From VRUE01 sp046733275 (GTDB lineage: Bacteria; Actinomycetota; Thermoleophilia; Solirubrobacterales; 70-9): a stretch of 15,390 bases of DNA. The translations under genes were made by a program, and so were the position numbers. This document shows, piece by piece, positions 12,709 to 15,390 of the stretch; the stretch's first letter is position 1, and every line of letters starts with the position of its first letter. The notes below the pieces were generated by a model that was not told where the DNA came from, made no database searches, and saw only the letters and a list, made by a program, of their open reading frames with translations. The stretch is from contig JBKPOW010000201.1 in NCBI GenBank assembly GCA_046733275.1, forward strand, positions 1 to 15,390, in the 5' to 3' direction.

Positions 12709-12715
12709 CCGTTCG

Positions 12716-13597
12716 GTGACGACCCTTCCTCACGTCGACGGCGTCAGCCACCGTTGGGTGCGAGCCCGCGGGCTCGAGTTCCACCTCGCCGAAGCGGGGT
12801 CCGGCGAGGACGTGGTCCTCTGCCTACACGGCTGGCCCCAGCACTGGTACGAGTGGCGCCACCTGCTGCCGGCGCTCGCCGACCGCCACCGCGTGCTCGC
12901 CCTCGACCTGCGCGGCTTCGGCTGGTCCGACGCGCCGCGCCGCGGCTACGAGAAGGAGAACCTGGCGGACGACGTGCTCGCCGTCCTTGACGCGCTCGGG
13001 ATCGAGCGGGTGAAGCTGGTCGGCCACGACTGGGGCGGCTGGATCGGCTTCCTCCTCTGCCTCAAGGCGCCCGAGCGCTTCGAGCGCTACCTCGCGCTCA
13101 ACATCCTCCACCCGTGGCTGGGCGGCAGCCTGGGGGCGCTGCTGCCCTACGCCTGGCGCTTCACCTACCAGGTAGTGATCATGACCCCCGTCCTCGGCTA
13201 CCAGCTTCACCGCCGCGGCAGCATCGTCCCCCGCGCCTTCTTCTCCGCCGGCACGGTGCGCGAGGTCTGGGACGAGGGGACGCTGCGGGCCTTCACCGAC
13301 AACCTGGCCGAGCCGGCGCGTGCTCGCGCTGCCGTGCAGATGTACCGCGTCTTCCAGCTGAGGGAGGTCTGGCCGATCGTCCGTGGCCGCTACGCCGACG
13401 CCCGCCTGACCACGCCGACCAAGCTCCTCTTCGGCACCGGCGACCCCGTCCTGCGGCCCGAGCTGCTGGCCGGTTACGAGGGCCACGCCGACGCGATGGA
13501 GGTCGAGCTGACCCCCGAGTGCGGCCACTTCATCGCCGACGAGCGACCGGAGCTGGTCGCCGCGCGGGCCCGCGCGTTCTTCGCGCCCGCGGCTTAG
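12716..13597 (+). CDS. Epoxide hydrolase / haloalkane dehalogenase-like alpha/beta hydrolase
   Basis: A 293-residue soluble enzyme whose nucleophile is Asp, not Ser: GHDWGGW with D105. This, the oxyanion motif HGWPQHWYEWR at 38-48, the acid D243 (LLFGTGDPVL) and the His H271 (ECGHFIADERP) form the full catalytic set of epoxide hydrolases and haloalkane dehalogenases. The cap domain lies at about 133-215 and contains several Tyr that could activate an epoxide, but which are catalytic cannot be told. The halide-binding Trp after the nucleophile is at W106. I lean to epoxide hydrolase because of the HGWPQ and cap style; dehalogenase or fluoroacetate-type activity is not excluded. The gene is divergent from the peroxiredoxin and its stop overlaps that of the cyclophilin on the other strand. 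Confidence 0.85.
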   Translation: MTTLPHVDGVSHRWVRARGLEFHLAEAGSGEDVVLCLHGWPQHWYEWRHLLPALADRHRVLALDLRGFGWSDAPRRGYEKENLADDVLAVLDALGIERVKLVGHDWGGWIGFLLCLKAPERFERYLALNILHPWLGGSLGALLPYAWRFTYQVVIMTPVLGYQLHRRGSIVPRAFFSAGTVREVWDEGTLRAFTDNLAEPARARAAVQMYRVFQLREVWPIVRGRYADARLTTPTKLLFGTGDPVLRPELLAGYEGHADAMEVELTPECGHFIADERPELVAARARAFFAPAA

Positions 13598-14388
13598 CCC
13601 TTCTTGATCGTGATCCCGTCGATCGTGACGGTGCGGTCGAGCTTGCCGATATAGCCGATGACCCCCGTGTTGCTCGGGCCTGAGGGTGCCTGGGGGCCGA
13701 ATTCCGAGATGCGTTCGAGCACGGTGAGGCCCTTCTTCACTTTCCCAAACGGCGGATAGATCCTGCTCATGTCGATCCAGGGGTCGGCGATCGCGACGAA
13801 GAACTGACTGCCGACGCGAGGCGGTCTCGCTTCGCCCGAATCGGCCATGGCGACGACACCCCTTCTGTAAATCAGGCCTTCGTATATCTCGCCTTCGACC
13901 GCGTAGCCGGGGCCTCCCGCCTTGCCGGGCGGATCGCCGCCGTGGACGTAGGTGCCTTCGGCCGCTTCGTCGAAGGTGAGCCCGTCGTAGAAGCCTTTTT
14001 CGGCGAGGAAGACGAATGAGTTGACCGTGACCGGGGACCGTTGGGTGTCGAGCTCGATCTCGAAGCTGCCGCAGCTCGTCTCTACCACGGCGGTCAGCTT
14101 TTCTTTCTTCTTCACCGTCTGCGGCGGCGTCCCGTAAGCAGCGGGCTTGGACTTCGACGGCTTGCCCTGCTTGCACTTGATCGTCTGGGCGGGGGTGGGC
14201 TCGTCGTCGGCGGCCGAGACCGTGGAGGGGTCGTCGGCGGCCGTGACCGTGGAGATGTCGTCGGCGGTGGTGGCTGCCGGCTCGTCATCGTCGCCGCAAC
14301 CGGCGCCGGTCATCGCCAGCGCAGCCGTCGCAACCAGCGCGCAGAGCACCGCCGGGATCCGCCTCCCCTGTCCCCATTCGTTCCCCAT
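13594..14388 (-). CDS. Exported cyclophilin-like protein with degenerate active site
   Basis: A 264-residue protein with an N-terminal hydrophobic signal (about 11-30) ending GAGCGDDD; C31 could be lipidated, although the lipobox is weak. A low-complexity Asp/Thr/Ala/Ser linker (32-66) with a 9-residue repeat and a Lys-rich segment come before a cyclophilin domain (about 98-264). Fold landmarks are kept: CGSFEIELD, NSFVFLAEKGFYDGLTF, GGDPPG, GSQFFVAIAD. In the active-site strand, however, the usual FHRxxxGFxxQGGD is FDEAAEGTYVHGGD (139-152), so the catalytic Arg is Glu141, the Phe is Thr146 and the Gln is His149. Prolyl isomerase activity is therefore doubtful and a binding or scaffold role is possible. 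It lies 94 bases downstream of an intact paralog on the same strand. Confidence 0.88.
   Translation of the reverse strand: MGNEWGQGRRIPAVLCALVATAALAMTGAGCGDDDEPAATTADDISTVTAADDPSTVSAADDEPTPAQTIKCKQGKPSKSKPAAYGTPPQTVKKKEKLTAVVETSCGSFEIELDTQRSPVTVNSFVFLAEKGFYDGLTFDEAAEGTYVHGGDPPGKAGGPGYAVEGEIYEGLIYRRGVVAMADSGEARPPRVGSQFFVAIADPWIDMSRIYPPFGKVKKGLTVLERISEFGPQAPSGPSNTGVIGYIGKLDRTVTIDGITIKKG
14204..14257. repeat. Two tandem 27-bp units encoding the linker of the cyclophilin-like lipoprotein
   Basis: Units 14204-14230 and 14231-14257 match at 24 of 27 bases, and a third partial copy starts at 14258 (first 10 bases identical). In the protein this gives successive ADDISTVTA, ADDPSTVSA and ADDEPT blocks. 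In-frame units of 9 codons suggest linker length can change by slippage or recombination. Confidence 0.85.
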
Positions 14389-14482
14389 CCGCGCGCAAAG
14401 CCTAAACGATTCGCTGACAGAGCGTATTAATCGGACTTTCTATATCGGCAAAGGCACCGCCGGCGGGGAGCTGGCGGCCGCG
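14389..14482 (-). promoter_or_regulatory. AT-richer gap between the two cyclophilin genes, likely promoter
   Basis: This gap contains the lowest-GC patch nearby (about 14424-14447, with TATTAAT and CTATAT). On the minus strand a TAGGCT box (14399-14404) ends 10 nt before ATG 14388, the same hexamer as before VKOR. This suggests the degenerate paralog has its own promoter and is not only read through from the intact one. No clear -35 is assigned. Confidence 0.35.
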
Positions 14483-15169
14483 TCAGCCTTCTTCGATCGA
14501 GATCTTCTCGATCAGGACCGGCTGCTTCGGTTTTTCCGTCGGGGTACCGAGTTTGCCGATCCGTTCGACCACGTCCATGCCCTTCGCGACCCTGCCGAGG
14601 AGGGCGTATTCGGGCGGCAGGCCGGCGTCGGCCGAGAGGACGACGAAGAACTGGCTGCCCGAGCGGCCGGGCGGCTCGGCCGAGCTCTTCGCCATCGCGA
14701 CGACGCCCTTCGTATAGGCGAGGTTCGCGGGCGGCTTCTCGTCGACGCTGTAGCCCGGTCCGCCGGTGCCGCTGCCCAGTGGGTCTCCCCCCTGGATGAC
14801 GAATCCGGACGCGATCCGGTGGAAGGCGAGGCCGTCGTAGAAGCCCCGCTGCGAGAGGACGACGAAGGAGTTGACGGTCTTCGGGGCCCGCCGCGAATCG
14901 AGCGCGATCTCGAAGCTGCCGCAGCTGGTCTTGACCTCGGCGGTCAGCGTCTCATTCGCCCCGATTATCTGCTTCGGCGCCGCCGGAAAGCTGACGCGCT
15001 TCGGCTTCGGCGCCTCGACCCGCTCGCAGCCGCCGGCGCTCGCGGCCGTGGCCGAGCCCTCGTCGTCGTCCCCCCCACCCACGATCAGGATCGCCGCGAC
15101 GATCCCCGCGACCACAAGGGCGAAGACGGCGAGCCCGATCAGCTTGTTGCGGTCCGAGGTCCCCTCCAC
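14483..15169 (-). CDS. Membrane-anchored cyclophilin peptidyl-prolyl isomerase
   Basis: A 228-residue protein that would catalyse cis-trans isomerisation of prolyl bonds in exported proteins. Residues 9-31 form one membrane segment (LIGLAVFALVVAGIVAAILIV) with no lipobox or clear cleavage site, so an N-terminal anchor is likely. The cyclophilin domain spans about 75-228. The active-site strand FHRIASGFVIQGGD at 116-129 keeps Arg118, Phe123 and Gln126, and SQFFVVLSAD (172-181) follows. Two outside cysteines, C48 and C83, match C72 and C106 of the neighbouring paralog. GTG 15169 is the likely start, with a TACGAT box 9 nt upstream and no ribosome-binding site; an ATG at 15180 is out of frame. 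Confidence 0.92.
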   Translation of the reverse strand: MEGTSDRNKLIGLAVFALVVAGIVAAILIVGGGDDDEGSATAASAGGCERVEAPKPKRVSFPAAPKQIIGANETLTAEVKTSCGSFEIALDSRRAPKTVNSFVVLSQRGFYDGLAFHRIASGFVIQGGDPLGSGTGGPGYSVDEKPPANLAYTKGVVAMAKSSAEPPGRSGSQFFVVLSADAGLPPEYALLGRVAKGMDVVERIGKLGTPTEKPKQPVLIEKISIEEG

Positions 15170-15178
15170 GACGGCAGC

Positions 15179-15184
15179 ATCGTA
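15179..15184 (-). promoter_or_regulatory. Candidate -10 box (TACGAT) for the intact cyclophilin gene
   Basis: On the minus strand TACGAT ends 9 nt before GTG 15169; the same hexamer precedes dinB. The 27 bases between this GTG and the divergent GTG 15197 must hold promoter elements for both directions. Confidence 0.35.
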
Positions 15185-15196
15185 GATGATCGGCCG

Positions 15197-15390
15197 GTGG
15201 CTTCCCCATCGCTCACCGCGCTTGCGGCCGCCGTCCTACACGTGCCGGCGGCGCCGGAACGGATCCTCGAGATCGGCTGCGGCAACGGCGACCGCGCGCT
15301 CTTCCTCGCCCGTGAGTACCCCGCCGCAAGGGTGCGGGGCCTTGACGCCTCCGCCGAAGTCGTCCGGGCGGCGGTGGCGCGGACCGGGCT
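15197..15390 (+). CDS. SAM-dependent methyltransferase, N-terminal part (runs off the window)
   Basis: An open frame starts at GTG 15197 and continues to the last base (64 codons). After a short Ala/Leu-rich helix it reads RILEIGCGNGDRALFLA at about residues 25-41, the motif I strand and glycine loop of class I methyltransferases, followed by VRGLDAS at about 49-55, the strand 2 end whose Asp binds the SAM ribose. The rest of the protein, and so its substrate group, lies outside. The gene is divergent from the cyclophilin gene. Confidence 0.8.
   Translation, partial: MASPSLTALAAAVLHVPAAPERILEIGCGNGDRALFLAREYPAARVRGLDASAEVVRAAVARTG

Noticed and set aside
1..15390. CRISPR array, tRNA, rRNA, insertion sequence, toxin-antitoxin or phage defence genes
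   Set aside because: No repeat-spacer pattern, cloverleaf, transposase motif or known defence domain was seen on either strand by eye.

Overview
The window reads as chromosomal DNA from a high-GC actinobacterium. GC is about 70% in most genes, GTG and TTG starts are common, and many starts look leaderless. A wax-ester/triacylglycerol synthase, an SCP2-type thiolase and a VKOR/DsbA pair add to this. The mix fits a soil Thermoleophilia/Solirubrobacterales-like lineage, but that placement is inference from style and gene content, not from a marker gene. No rRNA, tRNA, CRISPR array, insertion sequence or phage gene was recognised, and no gene-free stretch exceeds 300 bases.

Layout. 1-223: 3' end of an unidentified plus-strand gene, overlapping the end of a minus-strand WS/DGAT acyltransferase (172-1614), which lies directly downstream of dinB (1654-2733, minus). 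2808-3224: a cupin protein divergent from dinB. 3231-4965: a minus-strand pair, O-methyltransferase then adenosine-deaminase-family enzyme; the methyltransferase part is clearly lower in GC. 4990-5268: a small unknown protein. 5287-6048: ccdA (minus). 6102-6785: a flavodoxin-fold reductase. 6906-9679: a plus-strand cassette of SCP2-type thiolase, SDR dehydrogenase and METTL7-like methyltransferase. 9761-10899: a minus-strand VKOR -> DsbA-like thioredoxin operon with a GTGA overlap. 10974-12678: a minus-strand operon of Bcp-type peroxiredoxin -> alpha/beta hydrolase -> PRC-barrel-like protein, joined by TGATG and ATGA overlaps. 12716-13597: an epoxide-hydrolase-like enzyme divergent from the peroxiredoxin. 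13594-15169: two exported cyclophilin paralogs. 15197-end: the start of a SAM methyltransferase.

How the genes fit together. One theme is thiol redox and folding outside the membrane: CcdA moves reducing power out, VKOR/DsbA makes disulfides, and two exported cyclophilins (each keeping a cysteine pair) may be clients or partners, with a peroxiredoxin operon next door. A second theme is lipid or hydrophobic-compound metabolism: WS/DGAT, thiolase-SDR-methyltransferase, and hydrolases.

The most notable signals are: a cyclophilin that has lost its three classic active-site residues beside an intact copy; nine genes with a TANNNT box 6-10 nt before the start codon; and a tight GC hairpin just before the thiolase ribosome-binding site. 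I did not find a convincing new defence or mobile system.
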